From Clostridia bacterium (GTDB lineage Bacteria > Bacillota > Clostridia > UBA1381 > UMGS1253): a stretch of DNA of 12,857 nucleotides. The translations under genes and the position numbers were made by a program. The stretch covers positions 1-12,857 of the forward strand of contig JAFQPV010000038.1 in assembly GCA_017411585.1 (NCBI GenBank), in the 5' to 3' direction. This document shows, piece by piece, positions 1 to 6,700 of the stretch. The notes below the pieces were generated by a model. That model did not search any database, was not told the DNA's origin, and worked only from the letters and a program-made list of their open reading frames with translations. Every line of letters begins with the position of its first letter. The first letter of the stretch is position 1.

Positions 1-308
1 TGGATTAAAATCGGTACGTTTGCATTTTTAAATGCTGCCAGCCCGCCGTTTTCATCACCAAAATTTGGCAGACACAGGATGATGCCGTCGTATTTACCTT
101 CGTTCTCTTTCAAGAAGGCAGCATATTTTTTGCCCTCCTCGAGGGTTTCAACCGCGCCGTAGCGCGTTTGTTCTGTCGGCATACAGATGCAGTCAAAGCC
201 GCAGTCTGTTACTGCTTTTTGCATTTCCGCAATGGCATCCGCGATGACCTCCCCCGGGAAAAAGCCGCGGTTGCCGAAGTATAAAGCGAATGTTATTTTT
301 TTGTTCAT
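1..308 (-). CDS. L-fucose/L-arabinose isomerase family protein, N-terminal part (runs off window)
   Basis: The first 102 codons read MNKKITFALYFGNRGFFPGE and continue with a conserved YGAVET segment and a LCLPNFGDENGG segment, the pattern I know from N-terminal domains of clostridial L-fucose/L-arabinose isomerase family proteins. Members are ketol isomerases or relatives that convert aldoses to ketoses in the cytoplasm; the substrate cannot be told from this fragment, and the metal-binding residues lie in the part outside the window. The ATG at 306-308 is preceded at a good distance by AGGAGGTG (minus strand, 315-322), which fixes the start. The gene is divergent from the PocR/AraC-type regulator at 439, which suggests that regulator controls it. 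The family call is fairly secure. The exact sugar is inference. Confidence 0.8.
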   Translation of the reverse strand, partial: MNKKITFALYFGNRGFFPGEVIADAIAEMQKAVTDCGFDCICMPTEQTRYGAVETLEEGKKYAAFLKENEGKYDGIILCLPNFGDENGGLAAFKNANVPILI

Positions 309-328
309 AATAAACACCTCCTGAGTCT

Positions 329-347
329 ATCATAGTATTTCCGGGAA
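329..347 (-). promoter_or_regulatory. Possible promoter and operator of the isomerase-family gene
   Basis: On the minus strand TATGAT (329-334) makes a good -10 element, but no recognisable -35 hexamer stands 16-18 bp upstream of it. Between the expected elements is the odd-centred dyad TTCCSGGAA (339-347). A promoter with a good -10 and no -35 is what an activator-dependent promoter often looks like, and an AraC-type regulator lies next door. This is weak, inferential evidence. Confidence 0.3.
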
Positions 348-391
348 GAAAAATATAGTGAAATACAGAATAAAAAATAGCATATTCTTCC

Positions 392-420
392 TTGACAATT
401 GTGCAAAAATGCGTTACGAT
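392..420 (+). promoter_or_regulatory. Sigma-A-type promoter of the AraC/PocR regulator gene
   Basis: A perfect -35 TTGACA (392-397) is separated by 17 bp from a -10 TACGAT (415-420), which matches 4 of 6 consensus bases. Transcription would start near 427. That leaves a 5' leader of only about a dozen bases before the ATG at 439, with the GGGGTG ribosome binding site at its very beginning. The position of this promoter argues against the longer reading frame that opens at 358. Confidence 0.65.
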
Positions 421-438
421 AATATCGGGGTGATGCTT

Positions 439-1290
439 ATGCCAACTGTGTTTGACAAAGAAAAGCTCAGGCAAGTGCTTAAGGATTTTCATACGCTGAC
501 CGGAATGACGTGCAGCGTGTTTGATGCGAACTTCAATCAAATCATATTTTATCCGAACCCGATGGCAACGCTGTGCGCGAAAATCAAATCAACACCGAAG
601 GGGAGGATGCGCTGTCAAAGCTCCGATATGCAGGCGTGCATTAAAGCGGCGGAAAAGCGTGCGCCGCACACCTTTACCTGCCACGCCGGGCTGATGGATA
701 CGGCAACGCCGATTATATATGCGGGCGAAATCATCGGCTATATGATGTTCGGGCAGGCAGTGGATGCAGAGGGTAAGTTTGCAGACAAGGCGAAGGTCAT
801 AGAGGCGTGCAAGAATTATGGTTTAGAGGAGGGCGTTGTAGACAAGCTCTACGATGCGCTTTTGGTTGTAAACCGGGAAAAGATTGAGGCGGCAGCAAAT
901 ATTTTGCACATTTGTGCATCTTATTTGCATTTGCGCCAGATTGTCAAAGTGGAAAAAAATGAGCTTGCCTCAAGCATTGAGGCTTATTTGGATGAGAATT
1001 TAGAAAGACCGATCCGTCTTGAGGATTTGTGTAAGCAGTTTTCTGTTACGAAGAATCAGCTTTATACGTTGTTTCATACCTATTTTAAAACAACAGTTAC
1101 TGCGTATATCCTGCTTAAACGGCTGGAACGCGCAAAATCCCTTTTGGCAATGACCAATTTGCCGATTTCACAGATCAGCGAGCAAGTTGGCTTTGCAGAT
1201 TATAACTATTTTATACGCTTATTTAAGAAAAAAACCGGCTACACACCATTGCAGTTTCGTAAAAAATTTCCGCATGAGGTGATTGGATAA
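439..1290 (+). CDS. AraC-family regulator with N-terminal PocR-like sensor domain
   Basis: This 283-residue cytoplasmic transcription factor has two parts. Residues ~5-160 form a PocR-type ligand-binding domain with the typical four cysteines (C46, C59, C67, C81), the CHAGL motif at 81-85 and GYMMFGQ at 100-106. Residues ~175-280 form an AraC/XylS double helix-turn-helix, including ISQISEQVGFADYNYFIRLF and the closing KKTGYTPLQFRK. PocR itself activates 1,2-propanediol and cobalamin genes in Salmonella, and 1,2-propanediol is an end product of fucose or rhamnose breakdown. That fits the divergent fucose/arabinose-isomerase-like gene, but the ligand here is inference. The frame is open from 358, but the promoter at 392-420 and GGGGTG at 427-432 favour ATG 439; ATG 433 is the alternative. 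The stop codon lies inside the A-tract of the convergent terminator. Confidence 0.88.
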   Translation: MPTVFDKEKLRQVLKDFHTLTGMTCSVFDANFNQIIFYPNPMATLCAKIKSTPKGRMRCQSSDMQACIKAAEKRAPHTFTCHAGLMDTATPIIYAGEIIGYMMFGQAVDAEGKFADKAKVIEACKNYGLEEGVVDKLYDALLVVNREKIEAAANILHICASYLHLRQIVKVEKNELASSIEAYLDENLERPIRLEDLCKQFSVTKNQLYTLFHTYFKTTVTAYILLKRLERAKSLLAMTNLPISQISEQVGFADYNYFIRLFKKKTGYTPLQFRKKFPHEVIG

Positions 1291-1331
1291 AAAACGCGCC
1301 GCCCGGTGATCGGGGTAAATCACCGGGCGGC
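1289..1331 (-). terminator. Intrinsic terminator of the noc transcript, shared with the convergent regulator gene
   Basis: Perfect 13-bp inverted repeat: left arm 1298-1310, right arm 1319-1331, 8-base loop. Read on the minus strand the GC-rich stem is followed by six Ts (A-run at 1289-1294), a textbook intrinsic terminator downstream of noc. On the plus strand the same hairpin lacks a T-run, so it may only weakly stop the convergent transcript. The T-tract overlaps the TAA stop codon of the regulator gene. Confidence 0.9.
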
Positions 1332-1375
1332 AGAGGGGGATAAATTTCAAACGAATGTGCAGGGGAACACAATCG

Positions 1376-2185
1376 TCAGAGAGGCAGGGTTATGATATAC
1401 TCTATGTAACCTTCCGTTCGTTTTTCTTTCAGTATGGCATGAATGCCGGAATCGGTCATCATGCGCACAGCCTGGCGCAGCGTGTTTGCTGCAAGCTTTA
1501 AGCTGTGATTCATCAAATGCAGAGGGCGGTTTTCGCCCTTTTGTTTTTCTTTTAAAAGCTTTTCAATCCATTGCTCCGTTTGGCTGACATTTAAGCCGCG
1601 CGCCGCGATGCGCTCCACGGTTTCGGCTTGCAGCTTGCAGTCATCGCCGAGACGCAGGAGTGCGCGTGCGTGCCGCTCGGTCAGGTTATATTCGCGGATT
1701 TTCTTTTTGACGATTGACGGTAATCTTAACAGCCTGAGCTTGTTGGCAACCGCACTTTGCGTTTTGCCGATTTTTTGCGCAATTTGCTCTTGGGTTAAAC
1801 CATGCAGGCGCATTAAGTTTTCGTAGCCCTCGGCTTCTTCTAAGAATGTAAGGTCACAGCGCTGCAGATTTTCCAAAAGCGCGATGAGCGCGCTGTCTTC
1901 TTCGTCTAAATTGACTATAACTGCGGGAACAGAGGTCAGACCAGCCATTTTGGCTGCGCGCAGGCGGCGTTCGCCTGCTACGAGCTCGTAGGTGCCGCCG
2001 AGCCGCCTTACCGTAATCGGCTGCAAAATGCCGAAGCTTTTCACAGAGGCACAAAGCTCTTCCAAGGCACGCTGATCAAAGTGGGTTCTGGGTTGGTATG
2101 GGTTGGGATGAATGATGTCAATTGGCAAGAGAGAGATGGCCTTGGCGGTGCAGGTGCTTCGATTTACGGTAAGCGGCAAACTCAT
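1376..2185 (-). CDS. noc: Nucleoid occlusion protein Noc (ParB family)
   Basis: A 269-residue ParB/Noc-family CTP-dependent DNA clamp. Visible motifs are GERRLRA at 71-77 and ENLQR at 105-109 (the nucleotide-binding region), a helix-turn-helix at ~130-151, and a C-terminal dimer segment ending GYIEYIITLPL. Known Noc proteins bind dispersed NBS sites and block Z-ring assembly over the chromosome. At the four positions reported to switch ParB from parS to NBS recognition this protein has Q143, K149, R154 and R171 with the exact family spacing, against Q, K, K, R in Noc, so Noc specificity is favoured. Unlike Bacillus subtilis Noc it has only ~20 residues before the core domain and no obvious amphipathic MKxSFSRFFGL-like membrane helix. 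The start has AGGAGGA (2192-2198) upstream. It follows rsmG, the usual neighbour, across a 202-bp gap; parA is absent. Confidence 0.87.
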   Translation of the reverse strand: MSLPLTVNRSTCTAKAISLLPIDIIHPNPYQPRTHFDQRALEELCASVKSFGILQPITVRRLGGTYELVAGERRLRAAKMAGLTSVPAVIVNLDEEDSALIALLENLQRCDLTFLEEAEGYENLMRLHGLTQEQIAQKIGKTQSAVANKLRLLRLPSIVKKKIREYNLTERHARALLRLGDDCKLQAETVERIAARGLNVSQTEQWIEKLLKEKQKGENRPLHLMNHSLKLAANTLRQAVRMMTDSGIHAILKEKRTEGYIEYIITLPL

Positions 2186-2387
2186 TTTGGTTCCTCCTTT
2201 GTTGTATAGATGGCATACAAAAAACGGTTTTCTGACAAATTTCCGACACGGCGGTATATCTGTCCCGCAGTTGATAGCGGATTGTGAACAGGTGACCCTG
2301 TCGACAATTAAAGAATACCATATTTTGGAAAAAAGTAAAGAAAAACCGTTTCCGTTTTTTCGACATATTCGATTGTATTTTGGTAAA
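2186..2387. other. Intergenic gap between rsmG and noc
   Basis: These 202 bp hold the noc ribosome binding site (2192-2198), and on the minus strand an AT-rich weak hairpin (AAAAAC and GTTTTT arms around 2341-2359) followed by T-rich sequence that could attenuate transcription after rsmG. A short dyad ACAGG/CCTGT lies at 2288-2301. I found no convincing -35/-10 pair for noc on the minus strand. The short frames that cross here have no protein-like features. Confidence 0.4.
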
Positions 2388-3101
2388 TTACAAAGGTTTT
2401 GCTGACGGTTTGTTGCCGCTGCGCGGATATTTTGTCGGCGTTGCTAAAACCTTGTCGATGAAAACTACATTGTGTGCAAGGTCAGTACCATCCACCGCTA
2501 CAGGTACGATACCGGCTTCTTTGCCACCGAGAATTTCAATGGCATTTTGAGCGCCGCTTAATTCTTCTTCTGCATTTGGACCCTTGTAGGCTGCCATTTT
2601 TCCGCCGATTTTCACAAATGGCAGACAGTATTCCGACAAAGTGTTCAAATTTGCTACCGCGCGGGACACGGCAAATGCGAAATGCTCTCTGTATTTGTCA
2701 TCGCGTGCCAAATCCTCGGCGCGCGCATGCACCAGCGTCAGTTTATCGCAAAGCTTCAGCTTTTGTGCCACATCTTCGAGAAAATGAATGCGTTTTGCCA
2801 AAGAATCCAAAAGCGTGATGTCCAAATCCGGTCTGAGAATTTTTAAAACCATACCCGGAAAGCCTGCGCCAGTGCCGACGTCGATGAGCTTTGCGCCCTT
2901 CGGCAGCTTTTCAATTGAAAGCAGTACGGCGCTGTCTAAAAAGTGCTTTCTTGCGACCTCTTCCGGCTCGGTAATGGCGGTTAGATTCATCACCTTGTTG
3001 GTTTCCACCAGCATCTCATAATATGTAATTAAATTGCACAGTGTATCCTCTGTATAGGGGATACCTAAAGCGTCCAGACCGGACGAAAGAATTGTTTTCA
3101 T
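2388..3101 (-). CDS. rsmG: 16S rRNA (guanine527-N7)-methyltransferase RsmG (GidB)
   Basis: The 237-residue protein transfers a methyl group from S-adenosylmethionine to N7 of G527 in 16S rRNA, in the 530 loop near the decoding centre. Length matches the family (~240). The SAM-binding Rossmann motif is IDVGTGAGFPG at 73-83, followed by LLDSLAKR at 97-104, the VSRAVA segment at 145-150, and the typical YPR...GNKPSAKPL tail. It sits 12 bp after folD and so is probably co-transcribed with it; noc lies downstream. In many Firmicutes rsmG follows mnmE-mnmG near the origin, but here folD and a YgiQ-family gene precede it, so the rsmG-noc pair has been separated from that cluster. Loss of RsmG in other bacteria gives low-level streptomycin resistance. 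Confidence 0.96.
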   Translation of the reverse strand: MKTILSSGLDALGIPYTEDTLCNLITYYEMLVETNKVMNLTAITEPEEVARKHFLDSAVLLSIEKLPKGAKLIDVGTGAGFPGMVLKILRPDLDITLLDSLAKRIHFLEDVAQKLKLCDKLTLVHARAEDLARDDKYREHFAFAVSRAVANLNTLSEYCLPFVKIGGKMAAYKGPNAEEELSGAQNAIEILGGKEAGIVPVAVDGTDLAHNVVFIDKVLATPTKYPRSGNKPSAKPL

Positions 3102-3113
3102 AATTTATATTCC

Positions 3114-3953
3114 TTATTTCTGTGCTGCACGAATGGTATTTTTCATTAAGATGGCGCGCGTCATTACGCCTACACCGCCCGGTACCGGTGTGATGTAGGA
3201 GGCTTTCTTTTCTGCGCTTGCAAACTCAACGTCGCCGACGAGCTTGCCTTCTGCATTGCGGTTCATACCGACATCAATAACAACTGCGCCTTCCTTAATC
3301 ATATCGCCCTTGATGAATTCGCCGCGACCGATGGCGACAACCAGAATGTCTGCGCGGCGCGTGATTTCAGCTAAATCCTTTGTTTTGGAGTGGCAAATCG
3401 TTACCGTACCGTGGCGCTGCAGCAAAAGCATAGACTGCGGCTTGCCGACGATGTTACTTCTGCCGACAACCACACATTCCTTGCCTGCAATATCAATGTT
3501 GTACTCGTCTAATAATTCCATAACGCCTGCCGGTGTGCACGGCAGAAAATCGTAGTCGCCAATCATGATTTTGCCCACGTTTGCCGGATGGAATGCATCC
3601 ACATCCTTGTCCGGGGAAATGGTATCGATGACTGCCTTTTCATCCAAATGCTTCGGCAGCGGCAGCTGCACTAAAAGACCGGATACGGTATCGTCTGCGT
3701 TGAGCTTTTGCACAAGCGCAATCAGCTCCTCCTGCGTGGTGCTTTCCGGAAGTGCAAATTCACGAGATTCGATGCCAACCTCGCCGCAATCGCGGATTTT
3801 ACCCGCAACATAAACCTTGCTTGCCGGGTCTTCACCCACAATAATTACTGCAAGGCACGGGTTAACGCCGTTTGCCTTGAGCTTCGCGGCTTCTACCGCC
3901 AGATTTTCCTTTATTTTTTTGGAAAGTGCCTTTCCGTCCATGAGAATTGCCAT
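3114..3953 (-). CDS. folD: Bifunctional methylenetetrahydrofolate dehydrogenase / methenyltetrahydrofolate cyclohydrolase
   Basis: FolD interconverts 5,10-methylene-, 5,10-methenyl- and 10-formyl-tetrahydrofolate in the cytoplasm, feeding purine and formyl-methionine synthesis. The 279-residue chain is full length. The catalytic YxxxK is Y48-K52 (YVAGK), followed by GLLVQLPLP at 92-100, DVDAFHP at 117-123 (most homologues have G for A), the dinucleotide-binding VVVGRSNIVGKP at 161-172, and PGGVGVMTRA near the C-terminus, where V replaces the usual P after PGGVG. The ATG at 3953 has AGGAGGA at 3961-3967. Conservation begins directly at this Met, so the 92-bp overlap with the upstream radical SAM gene is real at the folD end. 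Translation is probably coupled to that gene. Confidence 0.97.
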   Translation of the reverse strand: MAILMDGKALSKKIKENLAVEAAKLKANGVNPCLAVIIVGEDPASKVYVAGKIRDCGEVGIESREFALPESTTQEELIALVQKLNADDTVSGLLVQLPLPKHLDEKAVIDTISPDKDVDAFHPANVGKIMIGDYDFLPCTPAGVMELLDEYNIDIAGKECVVVGRSNIVGKPQSMLLLQRHGTVTICHSKTKDLAEITRRADILVVAIGRGEFIKGDMIKEGAVVIDVGMNRNAEGKLVGDVEFASAEKKASYITPVPGGVGVMTRAILMKNTIRAAQK

Positions 3954-5772
3954 TTTGTTTTCCTCCTGTAGTTGTTTGTCTGCCCGGCTCCGGGCGTACG
4001 AGACAATTTTTTGTAAAACCGATCAAATCCTCTCTGCCGCACATGCGTAGTGCCTTGCGGACAAGATTATGATTTGCCGGATTTTTATACTGTAATAAAG
4101 CGCGCTGCATCGCCTTTTCCTCCGGTGTCTTTGCCACGTAAATGCTTTTTCCGGTGTACGGGTCAATACCGGTATAAAACATTGCGGTGGAAATCGTGCC
4201 CGGTGTCGGATAAAAATCCTGCACCTGCTGCGGATTTAAGCCGTTGTCGCGCAAAAACAGCGACAGTGTGACCGCATCTTTTAAGGTCGAGCCCGGGTGC
4301 GAGCTCATTAAATACGGCACAAGATACTGCTTTTTGCCTAGCTTTTCATTGATTTTATAGTATTTATCCGAAAAACGCTTGTATACACCGCCGCCCGGCT
4401 TGCCCATATGCATCAGCACATTTTCACTGACATGCTCCGGTGCAACCTTTAACTGCCCGCTGACATGGTGCTCGCAAAGCTCGGTAAAAAAGGTATCGTC
4501 CTTGTCTGCCATAATATAGTCATAGCGCAGACCGGAGCGGACAAATACTTTTTTGACTCTGTCAAGGCTTCGGAGCTTGCGCAGAAGTGCCAGATAATCG
4601 CTGTGGTCCGCTTCTAAGTTTTTGCACGGTGTAGGGAACAGGCATTGTCTGTTCTTACAAGCGCCGGACTTGAGCTGTTTTTGACAAGCCGGCTTTCTGA
4701 AATCTGCGGTCGGCCCGCCGACATCGTGAATATAGCCCTTAAAATCCGGCTCCCATATAATTTTCTGCGCTTCTGCCAATATGGATTCGTGACTGCGGGA
4801 TTGTACGATACGTCCCTGATGGAACGTGAGTGCACAGAAATTGCACGCGCCGTAGCAACCGCGGCAGCTGGTAATCGAAAATTTGACCTCCGCAATAGCG
4901 GGGATGCCGCCCTTTTCTTCATAGCTTGGGTGATAGGTGCGCATATAGGGCAGCGCATAGACCGCATCCAGCTCTTTTGTGTTGAGCGGCAGCATCGGCG
5001 GATTTTGCACCAAAAGCTTATCGTGGTGCGGCTGAATTAAGCGTTTGCCGCGAATTGGGTCTTGCTCTTCATATTGAATGCGGCACGCCTTTGCATATGC
5101 CGGTTTGTCCGTCGAAACCGTTTCAAAGCTGTCGAGTACAATGCCGTCTGCGTTATAGTCTTTATCTGCAATAAAACAGGTACCGTCAATATGCCGGATT
5201 TTTTTCACGGGTATGCCCTTTTCGAGTGCATCGGCAATTTGGACAATCTGTTTTTCACCCATACCATAGATTAAAAGGTCGGCACGGCTGTCTAACAGCA
5301 CGCTGCGGCGCACTTTGTTGTCCCAGTAATCGTAATGAGCAAAGCGCCTGAGGCTGGCCTCAATACCGCCGATGATAATCGGAATATCGCCAAATGCCTC
5401 GCGGATGCGGTTGCAGTATACAATCACGGCACGGTCCGGGCGATGTCCCGCTTCGCCGCCGGGGGAGTATAAATCTTCGCTGCGCGGCTTTTTTGCTGCT
5501 GTATAGTGATTGACCATTGAATCAATGTTACCGCTTGTGACCAGTACGCCGAGGCGCGGTTTGCCCAATCGTTTAAAATCGTCTGTACTGCGCCAATCCG
5601 GCTGTGCAACAATGCCCACACTGTAGCCGTTTGCTTCCAGCACGCGTGAAATGATGGCGTGCCCAAAGCTCGGATGGTCGACATAAGCATCACCCGTAAT
5701 GTATAAAAAGTCAGGCGTGTTCCAACCGCGCTGCACTAATTCTTCTTTCGTTGTCGGTAAAAAATCTCTCAT
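3862..5772 (-). CDS. ygiQ: YgiQ-family (UPF0313) radical SAM protein
   Basis: A 636-residue YgiQ-family protein of unknown reaction. The radical SAM cluster motif is C306-YGA-C310-NF-C313, with an extra C303 just before it. It has the N-terminal segment of the family (start MRDFLPTTKEELVQRGWNTP), VIIGGIEASLRRFAHYDYWD-type sequence, a second cysteine-rich segment with five Cys (CQKQ, GAC, RQC, TPC) before DHSDY, and FVRSGLRYDY. The last ~60 residues are a Gly/Lys/Arg/Gln-rich tail, and its final ~30 codons are read over the start of folD in a different frame. Such basic low-complexity tails are common in the family. The gene starts 8 bp after the YycI-like stop, with its ribosome binding site AAGGAAG touching that stop codon, so the two are probably translated from one transcript. 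The family is confident. The substrate is unknown. Confidence 0.93.
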   Translation of the reverse strand: MRDFLPTTKEELVQRGWNTPDFLYITGDAYVDHPSFGHAIISRVLEANGYSVGIVAQPDWRSTDDFKRLGKPRLGVLVTSGNIDSMVNHYTAAKKPRSEDLYSPGGEAGHRPDRAVIVYCNRIREAFGDIPIIIGGIEASLRRFAHYDYWDNKVRRSVLLDSRADLLIYGMGEKQIVQIADALEKGIPVKKIRHIDGTCFIADKDYNADGIVLDSFETVSTDKPAYAKACRIQYEEQDPIRGKRLIQPHHDKLLVQNPPMLPLNTKELDAVYALPYMRTYHPSYEEKGGIPAIAEVKFSITSCRGCYGACNFCALTFHQGRIVQSRSHESILAEAQKIIWEPDFKGYIHDVGGPTADFRKPACQKQLKSGACKNRQCLFPTPCKNLEADHSDYLALLRKLRSLDRVKKVFVRSGLRYDYIMADKDDTFFTELCEHHVSGQLKVAPEHVSENVLMHMGKPGGGVYKRFSDKYYKINEKLGKKQYLVPYLMSSHPGSTLKDAVTLSLFLRDNGLNPQQVQDFYPTPGTISTAMFYTGIDPYTGKSIYVAKTPEEKAMQRALLQYKNPANHNLVRKALRMCGREDLIGFTKNCLVRPEPGRQTTTGGKQNGNSHGRKGTFQKNKGKSGGRSREAQGKRR

Positions 5773-5780
5773 ATTCTTCC

Positions 5781-6617
5781 TTAAATGCTGCTTGCATCGT
5801 AATAGTATTCTTTGCCGTCTGCGGTTGTGATGCGCCAGGAGGGCATTGCAGAAACGGATTTATGATAGGTCATTTTGTCCCCGGTGGTATAACCCAAGGT
5901 GATATTGGTGATTTTTGAAGATGAGCCGGAACGGTTTGGATCATTCATAAAATCAATGAGCACAGAGGTGATTTCCTTTACGCGACCGCGCGCACCGCTG
6001 GCACCGCTTTGATCTTCTGCCATATAAAACCAACAGCCTTCTAATCCTGCCACGCCTTTGGAGGTAACGCGGACGGAGAATTGCGAATCCATCAGAGGAT
6101 AGCTGTCCATTTTTTGTGTAAGCAGGATATGCGCTTCATGGTCAGAATAGCGCAGTATTTGCGCTTCTGCCTTTGCCATATTGTAGCCGGCATCGGTTAA
6201 AAAGCCTTTGGCAAACTGGATTGCACTCTGCTCGTCTTGGTATGCGTTCGCGTGTGTCGGCGTTGTGTTTGTGTAACGAACGCTGTCGCCGCCGACTTCT
6301 ACCATAGCTGTGCCGTGCAAATAACAGTTGTCCTCACGGTCATATGTTGCATCGCCGCCAAGCAGTGCAGCGGCAGTTTCGTCTGCTGAGGTCATTGTGT
6401 TAACGACCTCCATTGCACTCAGTATCGGCATTTTGCGCGGAATGATTTGCGGGTCGACTGAGATGCTGTTTCTTTGCAGAATGGCAACAGTGTCTGCCAC
6501 CATTTTTTCTGAAATGGTGGATTGTGCAATGTTTTCTTTTGCAATTGTAAATAGCAAAAACAGATTGATGCCGATAAACAATACAATCAGCCACGTTTTT
6601 GTTCTTGACCAGTTCAT
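5781..6617 (-). CDS. YycI-like two-component regulatory protein, membrane-anchored
   Basis: 278 residues opening MNWSRTKTWLIVLFIGINLF, a short cytoplasmic N-terminus with W-S-K/R-T-K followed by one transmembrane helix (~9-27), characteristic of YycI. The rest would lie outside the membrane and ends with SWRITTADGKEYYYDASS, which matches the C-terminal strand of the YycH/YycI (PepSY-like) fold. In Bacillus and Staphylococcus YycI works with YycH to modulate the WalK sensor kinase that governs cell-wall turnover. No walR, walK or yycH is visible here. An in-frame TTG two codons earlier (6621-6623) is possible, but ATG 6615-6617 has GGGAG at a standard 8-base spacing. It follows the uppP terminator, so it may have its own promoter. 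The family is likely; partnership with WalK is inference. Confidence 0.78.
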   Translation of the reverse strand: MNWSRTKTWLIVLFIGINLFLLFTIAKENIAQSTISEKMVADTVAILQRNSISVDPQIIPRKMPILSAMEVVNTMTSADETAAALLGGDATYDREDNCYLHGTAMVEVGGDSVRYTNTTPTHANAYQDEQSAIQFAKGFLTDAGYNMAKAEAQILRYSDHEAHILLTQKMDSYPLMDSQFSVRVTSKGVAGLEGCWFYMAEDQSGASGARGRVKEITSVLIDFMNDPNRSGSSSKITNITLGYTTGDKMTYHKSVSAMPSWRITTADGKEYYYDASSI

Positions 6618-6641
6618 AGGCAATTCTCCCTATAGTATTTC

Positions 6642-6671
6642 AAAAAAAGAAGAGGTTAGATAACCTCTTCT
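6642..6671 (-). terminator. Intrinsic terminator downstream of uppP
   Basis: Inverted repeat with arms 6648-6658 and 6661-6671 (perfect 11-base arms; the real loop is probably four bases). On the minus strand the stem is followed by seven Ts (A-run 6642-6648). It lies seven bases after the uppP stop codon and separates uppP from the YycI-like gene. Confidence 0.88.
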
Positions 6672-6700
6672 ATTATACTACGAAATGAAGCTAAATACAA
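6672..6700 (-). promoter_or_regulatory. Possible promoter for the YycI-like gene overlapping the uppP stop
   Basis: On the minus strand a perfect -10 TATAAT (6672-6677) has a poor -35 TTGTAT (6695-6700) at 17 bp. The start of transcription would fall inside the terminator hairpin, leaving a leader of about 50 bases. The weak -35 and AT-rich context make this only a candidate. Confidence 0.3.

Noticed and set aside
249..262. Possible Noc-binding site (CCCGGGAAA core)
   Set aside because: It matches 10 of 14 bases of the NBS consensus, with one good half only, and lies in a coding segment where the bases are explained by Pro-Gly-Glu codons. A single imperfect match is not evidence.
337..348. 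Second NBS-like sequence ATTTCCGGGAAG
   Set aside because: The dyad is odd-centred and one base shorter than the NBS palindrome. It is better viewed as a possible local operator.
358..438. Longer N-terminus of the AraC/PocR regulator from ATG 358
   Set aside because: The extension overlaps a good promoter, has no ribosome binding site and does not resemble PocR-family N-termini.
2112..2405. Small plus-strand frame covering the rsmG-noc gap
   Set aside because: It begins antisense inside noc, has no ribosome site, and its product has no recognisable feature.
4645..5040. Open frame of 131 codons on the plus strand opposite the YgiQ-family gene
   Set aside because: It lies across the radical SAM motif of the real gene, with no ribosome site or family resemblance.
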